This document shows, in pieces, positions 1-7,945 of a DNA stretch of 64,000 bases. Position 1 is the stretch's first letter. Each line of letters opens with the position of its first letter. The translations under genes and the position numbers were made by a program. Under the pieces are notes generated by a model. It did not search any database and had not been told where the DNA came from. It saw only the letters and a list, made by a program, of their open reading frames with translations. This DNA comes from Pyxidicoccus xibeiensis (GTDB lineage: Bacteria > Myxococcota > Myxococcia > Myxococcales > Myxococcaceae): positions 868,001 to 932,000 of the forward strand of contig NZ_JAJVKV010000005.1 of NCBI RefSeq assembly GCF_024198175.1, written 5' to 3'.

Positions 1-822
1 GACGAGCGCCGCGGCGACCATGATGAAGGGGAACATCCCGATGGGGAACAGCGCCGAGGTGGCCGCGTGGAACCCCACCACCACGACGTAGGCGAAGGGG
101 CGCAGCCGCCGCGTGAGCAGGAAGGCGACGATGGTGGTGTCGAAGAGGAAGCCCGACCAGGCCGCGGCGTAGGCCACCCAGCGCTGCTCCAGCAGCGGTC
201 CCACCACCGGGAGGCTCGTCCGGGCCGCCAGCCAGATGTTGAGCGGCTGCGCGTGGACGAGCCAGTCCGTGGTGAGCTTGGCCAGCCCGGCGAACACGTA
301 GACGACGGCGACCTGGAAGCGCAGCAGCAGCGTGCACCAGGCCGGCAGCCACTCCTGGCGCAGCGCCGGCTTGCGCCACGCATCCACGGAGAAGGCCCGG
401 TGCGCCGGGACGAAGCACAGCAGCCCCAGCAGCAGGCTCACCAGGTAGTAGTGGTTGAGGTAGTTGCTGACGTCCACGAGCTGGACGTAGGTGAAGCCGA
501 CGAAGAGCAGCGCCACCGCCACCCGGTAGAAGAGGCCCGCCGCCACGCAGAGGCCCAGCACCGCGAGCACCGCGAAGACGGCGTGCATCCACGGCGCCGG
601 GAGCGCGGGCACCCAGTCGAAGCCCCAGTAGGTGAAGTGGAACCGGGGCTGGGTGAAGAGCACGTCCACCCAGCCGTAGACCAGGAAGCGGATTGCGGAA
701 ACGGTGACGAGCAGCCCGACGGCCACCCGGAAGACGGCGAGCGCGGCGATGTCCCGCGGCGCGAGCAGGTACCGCCACAGCCGCTCGGCCGCGCGCGGGG
801 CGCCCGGCGCCCTGTCAGTCAT
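1..822 (-). CDS. HTTM-domain membrane protein (vitamin K-dependent gamma-carboxylase-like), C-terminus cut by window edge
   Basis: An open minus-strand frame runs from ATG at 822 to the left edge, so 274 codons are visible and the C-terminus is missing. The translation starts MTDRAPGAPRAAERLWRYLL and alternates hydrophobic helices with short loops, for example LVDVSNYLNHYYLVSLLLG and FQVAVVYVFAGLAKL. This pattern, with Tyr/His-rich helix starts and an AGLAKL segment, is that of the HTTM family. The start codon overlaps the end of the imelysin gene by 8 bases, so the two are translationally coupled and probably co-transcribed. HTTM proteins are often encoded beside imelysins. Their role there is unknown; a membrane step in metal uptake is inference. 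No promoter is visible between the two genes. Confidence 0.75.
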   Translation of the reverse strand, partial: MTDRAPGAPRAAERLWRYLLAPRDIAALAVFRVAVGLLVTVSAIRFLVYGWVDVLFTQPRFHFTYWGFDWVPALPAPWMHAVFAVLAVLGLCVAAGLFYRVAVALLFVGFTYVQLVDVSNYLNHYYLVSLLLGLLCFVPAHRAFSVDAWRKPALRQEWLPAWCTLLLRFQVAVVYVFAGLAKLTTDWLVHAQPLNIWLAARTSLPVVGPLLEQRWVAYAAAWSGFLFDTTIVAFLLTRRLRPFAYVVVVGFHAATSALFPIGMFPFIMVAAALV

Positions 823-2047
823 TGTCCCCCTCGACACTCTGGGGCAGCTCCAAATCCAGCACGGTGACCAGCTCCGTCTTGAGCACGTCCGTCACGCCCT
901 TGACCGCGTCGTAGAGCGCCCGCACCGAGGCCGGGTCCTGCGCGAGCGGCGCCTCCAGGCCGGCGCCCGGCACGGCGTCGATGGCCGTCTCGGCCGCCAC
1001 CATCCGCTCCTGGAGCTTCGTCGCCAGCGCCTCGGCACCGGAGGCCTTCAGCAGGTCGTCGAACGCCGTGCCCTCGTTGCCCTCGCCGCAGCCCTGGATG
1101 AGCCGCCGGAAGCCCACCAGGTTGGCGCGCACGTTCGCCTTCGAGCGCGCGGAGATTCGCGACTCCAGGAACTCCGGGCACGTCGCGGTGGAGCAGTCCC
1201 GAAGCCCGAGTGGCCGCGCGAGCTTCATGTCCTTCACCTCGCGCTCGAAGTAGAAGAGCGCGTCGCTCACGGCATTCAGCGCCGCCTGGCTCGTCGGGTA
1301 GGTCGCGTTGCCGGAGCCGGCCGTCTCCAGCGTGCGGACGAAGCCGCCCTGGTCCGGGCTCCAGGCCTGCACCAGCTGGGCCGCACGGCGGCGGACGTCG
1401 GCGGCCGCGGCCACGGCATAGGCCCGCTTGCGCGCCGCCCGCTCCTCCGTGGACAGCGCCGCCCACGTGCCCTGCGCGACGATGGCAGACGTCGGCGGGC
1501 AGGCCGTGTCCGAGCCCTCGTAGAACAGCAGGTACTCGAGCGCGGCGAGCCCGCGGCGGCTCACGAGGGCGCTGGGGAAGCCCGCCGACTCGTAGCTCTT
1601 GTTGACGAGCTGCTCCTCCACCGCGCAGCGGCTGACGAGCGGCCAGGAGTAGATGTTGTCGCGAAGCTCCGCGCCGCCCGCGACGCTGGTGGGCGCCGCC
1701 GGACCGAGCTGCATGACCTCCGCCACCTGCCACGCGTCCATGGCCGAGTGGAACGCCGCCCGGGCCGCGTCCCGGGTGGTGTCGCCGGGCCCCGCGGCGA
1801 GGGCCGCCGTCGCCGTCTCCAGCGCCGTGGCGGCCGTCTCGAACTCCCGCGCCGTCTTCAGCACGCACGCGCCCGTGGCGCCCAGCACAGCCGTGCGCGT
1901 CGCCGCCAGCGTGTCATTTCCGGGCCCCGGTCCCGCGTCCGGCTTGCCCCCGTCTTCCGACTTGCAGGCGGTGAGACAGAGCAGGGCGGGGAGCACGAGC
2001 GCGCTCACACGGCGGGCGGAGGACGAGCGTGATGAGACAGGATTCAT
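815..2047 (-). CDS. Imelysin-family lipoprotein (peptidase M75 / IrpA-like), probable iron uptake
   Basis: The chosen start at 2047 gives a 410-residue lipoprotein with signal peptide and lipobox LCLTAC (Cys28). The open frame continues upstream, but those residues show no signal peptide. The mature part begins with a charged Gly/Asp linker. GLAALEYLLF at about residues 166-175 matches the diagnostic imelysin stretch, where most members have GxHxxE; here the His is Ala, so it belongs to a variant subfamily. Imelysins are periplasmic or outer-membrane proteins of iron-regulated systems, and proteolysis has not been established for them. A Fur-like site lies 26-40 bases upstream of the start. 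The HTTM gene follows with an 8-base overlap, and a FecA-like receptor lies nearby on the other strand. Confidence 0.85.
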   Translation of the reverse strand: MNPVSSRSSSARRVSALVLPALLCLTACKSEDGGKPDAGPGPGNDTLAATRTAVLGATGACVLKTAREFETAATALETATAALAAGPGDTTRDAARAAFHSAMDAWQVAEVMQLGPAAPTSVAGGAELRDNIYSWPLVSRCAVEEQLVNKSYESAGFPSALVSRRGLAALEYLLFYEGSDTACPPTSAIVAQGTWAALSTEERAARKRAYAVAAAADVRRRAAQLVQAWSPDQGGFVRTLETAGSGNATYPTSQAALNAVSDALFYFEREVKDMKLARPLGLRDCSTATCPEFLESRISARSKANVRANLVGFRRLIQGCGEGNEGTAFDDLLKASGAEALATKLQERMVAAETAIDAVPGAGLEAPLAQDPASVRALYDAVKGVTDVLKTELVTVLDLELPQSVEGDND

Positions 2048-2072
2048 GGGGCCCTGGCTATCACGGCGATGT

Positions 2073-2087
2073 TGTGAATGACAATCA
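2073..2087. promoter_or_regulatory. Possible Fur box upstream of the imelysin gene
   Basis: TGTGAATGACAATCA matches the 7-1-7 Fur consensus TGATAATNATTATCA at 10 of 14 defined positions and sits just upstream of the imelysin start. It is weaker than the neighbouring site at 2174-2188. The assignment rests on the match and on the iron-uptake context. Confidence 0.4.
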
Positions 2088-2173
2088 ACGTCAAAATCCA
2101 GCATTTCCGGAGGGTGGAAATGGACACTCTTGACCAGTGTCAATTCCTGGCTTAGTCACCCGCCGCACGATTC

Positions 2174-2188
2174 TGATAACGATTATTG
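2174..2188. promoter_or_regulatory. Probable Fur box in the divergent promoter region
   Basis: TGATAACGATTATTG matches the 7-1-7 Fur consensus at 11-12 of 14 defined positions. It stands out as an AT-rich dyad in high-GC DNA between the imelysin gene (minus) and the delta-60 lipoprotein gene (plus). Iron repression of both directions is a reasonable inference. Confidence 0.6.
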
Positions 2189-2231
2189 TTTGCAGATTTC
2201 GATGGCTTCAACTTCGGAGGGGAGAGACATC

Positions 2232-3707
2232 ATGGCGAACACGGTGAAGCAGGGCGGTTTCCTGCTGCGTGGAGCGGTGCTGGCGCTGGCGCTTGCGTGC
2301 GTGACGGGCTGTGGCGACGACGACGATGGTGAGCCCCAGACTCCGGGAACGGATGCGGGCGTCACCGAGGACGCCGGGACGGACGCTGGAACCGACGCCG
2401 GCACGGACGCCGGGACTCCGGTGCTGGACAGCGACATCGCGGTGGCGCGCTTCAACACGGACGGCACGCAGGACACGACGTTCGGCGCTGGCGGCGTCAC
2501 CCGGGTGGACTTCAGCACGGGCCGCGGCACGCGTGACTCCCTGTGGGACGTGAAGGTGGACGCCACGAACCGCATCGTCCTGTTCGGCAACCGCCGGGGC
2601 TCGGGTGACCGCGTCGACACCGAGCGCGTCGTCGCGCGGCTGACCGCGGCGGGCGCCCTGGACACGGCCTTCGGCTCGGAGAGCCCCACCACCGGCCTCA
2701 GCATCCTGAACCTCGGCACGCTGAACGACAGCATCCGCAACGGCATCATCCAGCCCGATGGGAAGATTGTCTCGTCTGGCTATACCTCCATGCCCACGGG
2801 CGCGGGCGCGCAGTCGCAGAACCGCATCGTCCTGCAGCGGCTGGGTGATGACGGCAAGGCGGACGCCACGTTCGGCTGGAAGGGCACCGTCGTCTCCGCG
2901 CCGTTCCAGGCCCAGAGCCCCACCAACCCCGAGTGGGGCATGGCCGAGTCCTACGCCGTCGTCCGCCAGGCGGACGGCAGCTACGTGACGACGGGCTACG
3001 GCATGCGCACCCCCACGGGCACGGTGGACCTGGTGTCCTTCCGCTACACGGCCGACGGCCGCTTCGACGAGACCTGGGGCGTGGGCGGCGCGTTCGTGCT
3101 CGACCTGTCGAACGACAACGAGCGCGGCCGCAACCTCACGGTGCTCGGCGACGACCGCACGGTCCACGTGGGCAGCGCCACGCCGACGCCGAACAACATC
3201 GACGCCATGGTGCTGGTGCTCGACGCGGATGGCCGGGCGGACACCACGTTCGCGGCCGAGGGCTACAAACTCTATGACTTCGAGCGCCCCGAGTCCGCCT
3301 TCTTCGGCGTGGCGGCCTCGCCGGACGGCAACTGGGTCGCCGCCGCGGGCTATCGCTCCGGTGGCGGTCAGGATGACGACGCAGTGCTGGCCATCATCCC
3401 GGTGAAGGGCACCGGCGTGGAGGTCTTCAAGGCCGTTCCGCTGTCCGAGACGGAGAACGACCGCTTCTGGGCCGCGGCCTTCGACTCGCAGAACCGCCTG
3501 TACGCGGCCGGCTTCGTCACCGAGGGTGGTGACAACCGCATGGTGGTGGCGCGCTACACCACGGCCGGAGACCTGGACACGACGTTCGGCACGGGCGGCG
3601 TCGCGAAGCTCAACGTCGTCACCGCGAAGACCGAGGAGACCGTGCGCGGCATCGCCATCCAGTCAGACGGCAAGGTCGTCGTCGGCGGCCCCATCGAGAA
3701 GCAGTAA
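2232..3707 (+). CDS. Delta-60 repeat lipoprotein of the iron locus
   Basis: ATG at 2232 follows a GGAGGGGAGAG ribosome site and opens a 491-residue lipoprotein with lipobox CVTGC. The mature N-terminus is an Asp/Ala/Gly/Thr linker (repeated DAGT units), a common myxobacterial tether. The rest is built of repeats such as IAVARFNTDGTQDTTFGAGG and VARYTTAGDLDTTFGTGGV. These are delta-60 repeats (TIGR02608 type), which probably fold as a beta-propeller. The biochemical role is unknown. Its promoter region carries a Fur-like box, and a strong terminator hairpin follows the gene, so it may be a single-gene iron-controlled unit. A surface-exposed binding or scaffold role is inference. Confidence 0.8.
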   Translation: MANTVKQGGFLLRGAVLALALACVTGCGDDDDGEPQTPGTDAGVTEDAGTDAGTDAGTDAGTPVLDSDIAVARFNTDGTQDTTFGAGGVTRVDFSTGRGTRDSLWDVKVDATNRIVLFGNRRGSGDRVDTERVVARLTAAGALDTAFGSESPTTGLSILNLGTLNDSIRNGIIQPDGKIVSSGYTSMPTGAGAQSQNRIVLQRLGDDGKADATFGWKGTVVSAPFQAQSPTNPEWGMAESYAVVRQADGSYVTTGYGMRTPTGTVDLVSFRYTADGRFDETWGVGGAFVLDLSNDNERGRNLTVLGDDRTVHVGSATPTPNNIDAMVLVLDADGRADTTFAAEGYKLYDFERPESAFFGVAASPDGNWVAAAGYRSGGGQDDDAVLAIIPVKGTGVEVFKAVPLSETENDRFWAAAFDSQNRLYAAGFVTEGGDNRMVVARYTTAGDLDTTFGTGGVAKLNVVTAKTEETVRGIAIQSDGKVVVGGPIEKQ

Positions 3708-3732
3708 CTGAGCTTGTAGGTCCCAGCACCGG

Positions 3733-3777
3733 AGCCGGGGTAGGGGAGGCCATGGGTGGCTTCTCCTCACCCCGGCT
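3733..3777 (+). terminator. Intrinsic terminator-like hairpin after the delta-60 lipoprotein gene
   Basis: AGCCGGGGT (3733-3741) pairs perfectly with ACCCCGGCT (3769-3777), and an inner stem formed by GGAGGCC and GGCTTCTCC extends it. It separates the lipoprotein gene from the TonB receptor gene. No long T tract follows. Confidence 0.55.
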
Positions 3778-3831
3778 TCTGGCATTTGAGTGCCGGGCAA
3801 CGCCGGACGAGACAAGGTCGATACGCTCCAG

Positions 3832-6243
3832 ATGGCACTGTTCGAGCAAGAGCTGAGGCGGGCACGGGGTTGGGTGGCTCCGGCGCTCCTGTGGGTATGC
3901 ATGACCCCAGCGGCCGCGCAGGAGCCGGACGCGGGCGTGTCGGTGCCCGGGGCCCCGTCGCCCGAAGCGACGACGCCCGCGGTGGATGCGCCCGTGGCGA
4001 CGCCCGCGCCCGTGCTGGAGCCCGCCCAGGTGCCCGCCGGTGATGCGCCGCCCCCGGAGCCCGTGCCCTACGCGCCCGGCCCCGTGGCGTCCGAGGCGCC
4101 GTCCCCCGAAGCGGTGGAGCCCACGCCGGAGCCCGCGCCCGCCGACTCCGGCGAGAAGAAGTTCGAGAGCGTGGTGGTGGGGACGTCCGAGGCGCGGACG
4201 AGCGGCTCCATCCACGTGCTGAAGCCGGCCCAACTGGAGCGCTTCGAGCGGGATGACCCCACCACCGTCCTGCAGACGGTGCCCGGCGTGTATGCGCGTG
4301 GCGAGGACGGCTACGGGCTGCGTCCGAACGTGGGCCTGCGCGGCGTCAACCCGGACCGCAGCAAGAAGGTCACCCTGCTGGAGGACGGCGTCCTCTTCGG
4401 CCCCGCGCCCTACTCGGCGCCGGCGGCCTACTTCTTCCCGCTCGTCACGCGGATGCAGTCCGTGCGCGTGCTGAAGGGGCCCTCCTCCATCCAGCACGGC
4501 CCGCAGACGGTGGGCGGCTCGGTGGAGTTCATCACCCGCGACATCCCGGCGGCGGAGTCCGTCTGGCTGGACGTCGCCGGTGGCGGGTACCTCTACGGCA
4601 AGGCCCACGGCGTCGTCGGCGCGAGCACCGAGCGGATGGGCTTCCTGCTCGAGGGCGTCCACCTGCGCAGCAGCGGCTTCAAGGAGCTGGACGGCGGCGG
4701 CCACACGGGGTTCCGCCGCAACGAGTGGATGGCGAAGGGCCGCTACCTGCTCGTCCCCGAGGGCCCGGCCCGGCAGACGCTGCAGCTCAAGCTGGGCTAC
4801 TCGGACGAGCTGTCCAACGAGACGTACCTGGGCCTGAGCGACGCGGACTTCGAGGCGAACCCGCTGCGCCGCTACAGGGCGAGCCGGTTCGACCGGATGG
4901 AGAACCACCGCACCCAGGTCGCGCTCAGCCACGTGCTGGAGGCCGGCGCCCTGGCGGTGACGACGACGGCGTACCGCCACGACTTCGCCCGCGTCTGGCG
5001 CAAGGTGAACCGGTTCCGGGGAGTCTCCATCGCCGACGTGCTCGCGGACCCGACGAGCGCGCGCAACGCCATCTACTACGGCGTCCTCACCGGGGAGCTC
5101 GACGCGTCCTCCTCGCAGGAGGAGCTCCTCATCGGTCCGAACGACCGCGGCTTCGTGTCGCAGGGGCTCCAGAGCGTGGCCCGGTGGACGACGATGACGG
5201 GGCCGCTGAGCCACAACCTCGAGTTCGGGGTGCGCTACCACTACGACAGCATCGACCGGCGCCACACGGAGGATGCGTTCCTGACGGTGGCGGGCGAGCT
5301 GGTGCAGACCTCCGCGCGCACCGCCACCACGGCCGACAACAAGGACTCCACGCACGCCTTCGCGCTGCACGTCACGGACGCCATCGCCTGGGGCCGGCTG
5401 GTGCTGACGCCGGGTGTCCGGATGGAGCTCATCCGCTCCCGCTCGGTCGACCGGCTCACGGATGAGCGCACGAGCGGCGCGCTCGAGGTGCTCATGCCCG
5501 GCCTGGGCGTGTATGGCGCGCTCACCCGGGAGTTCGGCCTCTTCGCGGGGGCGTACCGGGGCTTCTCCCCGCCGGCCCCGGGGCAGCCCGACACGGTGCT
5601 GCCGGAGAAGAGCATCAACTACGAGGCGGGCGCCCGGTGGACGCGCCGGGGCGAGCGCTTCGAGGCGGTGGGCTTCTTCAACGACTACTCCAACCTCACA
5701 GACATCTGCACCTTCTCCAGCGGCTGTCTCGACGAGGACCTGGACCGGCAGACGGACGCCGGCCGGGCCCACATCTACGGGCTGGAGCTGTTCGCGGAGA
5801 AGACGTTCCGTCCCGGCGGCGGGGTGACGTTCCCCCTCTCGCTGTCCTACACCCTCACGCGCACACGGCTGCGGGACGACTTCCAGTCGGCGGACCCACA
5901 GTTCGGCAACGTGAGCGCCGGGGACGAGCTGCCCTACGTGCCGCGCCACCAGCTGTTCGCCACCGTGGGGCTGGAGAGCGCGTACGGCGGCCTGGCGCTG
6001 AGCGGCCTCTACGTGGACTCCATGCGCGAGGAGGCGGGGCAGGGAGAGGCGCTGCCGGGGGAGCGGACCGACTCGCAGCTGACGTTCGACGTCAACGCCA
6101 ACTGGAACTTCTCCCGGTGGGGTCAGCTCTACCTCAGCGCGCGCAACATCCTGAACGAGCAGGTCATCGTGTCGCGCCGGCCATACGGTGCCCGGCCCAA
6201 CGCGCCCCGGACGTTCATCCTCGGGTTCAAGCTGTCGACCTGA
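3832..6243 (+). CDS. TonB-dependent outer-membrane receptor, FecA-like
   Basis: The gene encodes about 803 residues from ATG 3832; an in-frame GTG at 3790 is an alternative. The signal peptide ends in TPAAAQ. A Pro/Ala/Glu-rich spacer follows, then a TonB-box-like FESVVVG and a plug domain with VGLRGVNPDRSKKVTLLEDG and GPSSIQHGPQTVGGSVEF. The C-terminal barrel contains TYLGLSDADFEANPLRRY, typical of the ferric-dicitrate receptor FecA branch, and ends in LGFKLST. It would import a ferric chelate across the outer membrane using TonB energy. The exact ligand cannot be read from the sequence. The neighbouring imelysin gene and Fur-like boxes support an iron role. Confidence 0.9.
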   Translation: MALFEQELRRARGWVAPALLWVCMTPAAAQEPDAGVSVPGAPSPEATTPAVDAPVATPAPVLEPAQVPAGDAPPPEPVPYAPGPVASEAPSPEAVEPTPEPAPADSGEKKFESVVVGTSEARTSGSIHVLKPAQLERFERDDPTTVLQTVPGVYARGEDGYGLRPNVGLRGVNPDRSKKVTLLEDGVLFGPAPYSAPAAYFFPLVTRMQSVRVLKGPSSIQHGPQTVGGSVEFITRDIPAAESVWLDVAGGGYLYGKAHGVVGASTERMGFLLEGVHLRSSGFKELDGGGHTGFRRNEWMAKGRYLLVPEGPARQTLQLKLGYSDELSNETYLGLSDADFEANPLRRYRASRFDRMENHRTQVALSHVLEAGALAVTTTAYRHDFARVWRKVNRFRGVSIADVLADPTSARNAIYYGVLTGELDASSSQEELLIGPNDRGFVSQGLQSVARWTTMTGPLSHNLEFGVRYHYDSIDRRHTEDAFLTVAGELVQTSARTATTADNKDSTHAFALHVTDAIAWGRLVLTPGVRMELIRSRSVDRLTDERTSGALEVLMPGLGVYGALTREFGLFAGAYRGFSPPAPGQPDTVLPEKSINYEAGARWTRRGERFEAVGFFNDYSNLTDICTFSSGCLDEDLDRQTDAGRAHIYGLELFAEKTFRPGGGVTFPLSLSYTLTRTRLRDDFQSADPQFGNVSAGDELPYVPRHQLFATVGLESAYGGLALSGLYVDSMREEAGQGEALPGERTDSQLTFDVNANWNFSRWGQLYLSARNILNEQVIVSRRPYGARPNAPRTFILGFKLST

Positions 6244-6253
6244 GGCGCGGGGC

Positions 6254-6688
6254 TCAGAGGTAGAAGCGGTCGACGACGCTGGCGGTGCGCTGGAGGATGG
6301 CGCTCCAGCCCAGCCAGACGTCGATGCCGCTGCCCTCGGTCCGTGCCTCGGCGCCCAGCGCGCCGAGCGAGCCCGTACACCCCGCGACGGTGCACAGCCC
6401 GGAGTCGGACAGGTGCTCCAGCAGCACGCGCGGGGTGGGCATTCCGCGCGACTCCATCCGGTCCGCGACGTCCTCGCGGCCCGGGAGGTCCGGCTCGTCC
6501 AGCGCGCCCTTCAGGAAGCGCTCCAGGGCCCACCAGAAGAGGTACACCTCCGCCCGGCGCCCGGAGGCCACCGCCGCCGCGGCGATGGACAGCCCCTGGT
6601 GCACGCGGTCGTAGTCGCCGCTGTGCAGGAAGACGACCACCTTGGGGGCGGGTGCGCCGGGCGCACCGGGCTGCGGGGGTGTGCTCAC
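6254..6688 (-). CDS. DsrE/DsrF-like small protein
   Basis: This 144-residue protein begins with a Pro/Ala-rich tail and then KVVVFLHSGDYDRVHQGLSI, the first strand and loop of the DsrE fold. GRRAEVYLFWWALERFLKG and a pair of Cys in GLCTVAGCTG also fit the family. DsrE-type proteins handle sulfur transfer or act as small cytoplasmic regulators, and the function of this member is unknown. Its 3' end lies 10 bases from the end of the convergent TonB receptor gene. It is divergent from the mevalonate operon across a 165-base gap. Confidence 0.65.
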   Translation of the reverse strand: MSTPPQPGAPGAPAPKVVVFLHSGDYDRVHQGLSIAAAAVASGRRAEVYLFWWALERFLKGALDEPDLPGREDVADRMESRGMPTPRVLLEHLSDSGLCTVAGCTGSLGALGAEARTEGSGIDVWLGWSAILQRTASVVDRFYL

Positions 6689-6853
6689 CCGGGCCTCATA
6701 CCGCCCACAAGCGGGGGTCGTCCATTCACGGCCACGGGGCGACCGCTCGGGGTCCTTTGGCTTGCACCCGTCCCCCCCCGCTTGCTAGGAAACCCCCGGC
6801 CATTCAGGCACTTACACGCTTTGGCACTTTCGGGCGGACCGGGTTCGAGCGAC

Positions 6854-7912
6854 ATGGGCGAGGACATCACAGCCAGGCGGAAGGACGCCCACCTCGACCT
6901 GTGCGCCACCGGAGACGTCGAGCCCACCGAGAACAGCACGCTGCTGGAGTGCGTCCGCCTGGTCCACTGCGCCATGCCGGAGATGGCGGTGGAGGACGTG
7001 GACTTCGCCACGCCGTTCCTCGGCAAGCGGCTGCGCTACCCGCTGCTCGTCACCGGCATGACGGGCGGCACCGAGCGCGCGGGCGCCGTCAACCGCGACC
7101 TGGCCCTGGTGGCGGAGCGCCACGGGCTGGCCTTCGGTGTCGGCAGCCAGCGCGCCATGGCGGAGGACGCCTCGCGGGCGGCCTCGTTCCAGGTGCGGCA
7201 GGTGGCGCCCACGGTGGCGCTGCTGGGCAACATCGGCCTGTACCAGGCGGTGCGGCTGGGCGTGGACGGGGCGCGGCGGCTGGTGGACGCCATTGGCGCG
7301 GACGGGCTCGCGCTGCACCTCAACGCGGGCCAGGAGCTCACGCAGCCCGAGGGCGACCGCGACTTCCGTGACGGCTACCGCGTGGTGGAGGCGCTGGTGA
7401 GCGCCTTCGGCGACCGGCTGCTGGTGAAGGAGACGGGGTGCGGCATCGGCCCGGACGTGGCGCGCCGCCTGGTGGACCTGGGTGTGCGCAACCTGGACGT
7501 GTCCGGCCTGGGCGGCACCTCGTGGGTGCGGGTGGAGCAGCTGCGCGCGTCGGGCGTGCAGGCAGAGGTCGGGGCGGAGTTCAGCGCGTGGGGCATCCCC
7601 ACCGCGGCGGCCGTGGCCACCGTGCGGCGCACCGTGGGGCCGGATGTCCGGCTGGTGGCCAGCGGAGGGATTCGGACGGGGCTCGAAGCAGCCAAGGTGC
7701 TCGCGCTGGGCGCGGACCTGGCGGGCATGGCGCTGCCGCTGTTCCGGGCGCAGCAGGCGGGGGGCGTGGAGGGGGCGGAGGCCGCGCTGGGCGTCATCCT
7801 GGCCGGGCTGCGGCAGGCGCTCGTCCTGACGGGGAGCAGAAGCTGCGCTGAACTGCGCACGCGACCCCGGGTGGTCACCGGAGAGTTGAAGGATTGGTTG
7901 GCGGCCCTCTAG
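6854..7912 (+). CDS. fni: Type 2 isopentenyl-diphosphate delta-isomerase (FMN-dependent)
   Basis: The enzyme interconverts isopentenyl and dimethylallyl diphosphate using reduced FMN. The 352-residue product from ATG 6854 has family marks: LLVTGMTGGTERAG near the N-terminus, GSQRAM, HLNAGQELTQPEGDRDF (metal and diphosphate binding), KETGCGIGP, VSGLGGTSW and ASGGIRTG of the TIM barrel. The frame stays open further upstream, but that part overlaps the opposite gene and its promoter region, so this start is preferred. It heads the mevalonate operon, and the HMG-CoA reductase gene starts 33 bases after its stop. It supplies the final step needed for prenyl, carotenoid and quinone synthesis. Confidence 0.93.
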   Translation: MGEDITARRKDAHLDLCATGDVEPTENSTLLECVRLVHCAMPEMAVEDVDFATPFLGKRLRYPLLVTGMTGGTERAGAVNRDLALVAERHGLAFGVGSQRAMAEDASRAASFQVRQVAPTVALLGNIGLYQAVRLGVDGARRLVDAIGADGLALHLNAGQELTQPEGDRDFRDGYRVVEALVSAFGDRLLVKETGCGIGPDVARRLVDLGVRNLDVSGLGGTSWVRVEQLRASGVQAEVGAEFSAWGIPTAAAVATVRRTVGPDVRLVASGGIRTGLEAAKVLALGADLAGMALPLFRAQQAGGVEGAEAALGVILAGLRQALVLTGSRSCAELRTRPRVVTGELKDWLAAL

Positions 7913-7945
7913 CAGGTGCCGAAGCGAAGTTGGGGAAGGAAGAAC

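Noticed and set aside
2341..2420. Tandem DNA repeat in the lipoprotein gene
   Set aside because: It is a coding linker of DAGT units rather than an independent repeat element.
3619..5949. Long open frame antisense to the TonB receptor
   Set aside because: High-GC shadow; Arg/Gly/His-rich composition and no motifs, while the plus strand encodes a clear receptor.
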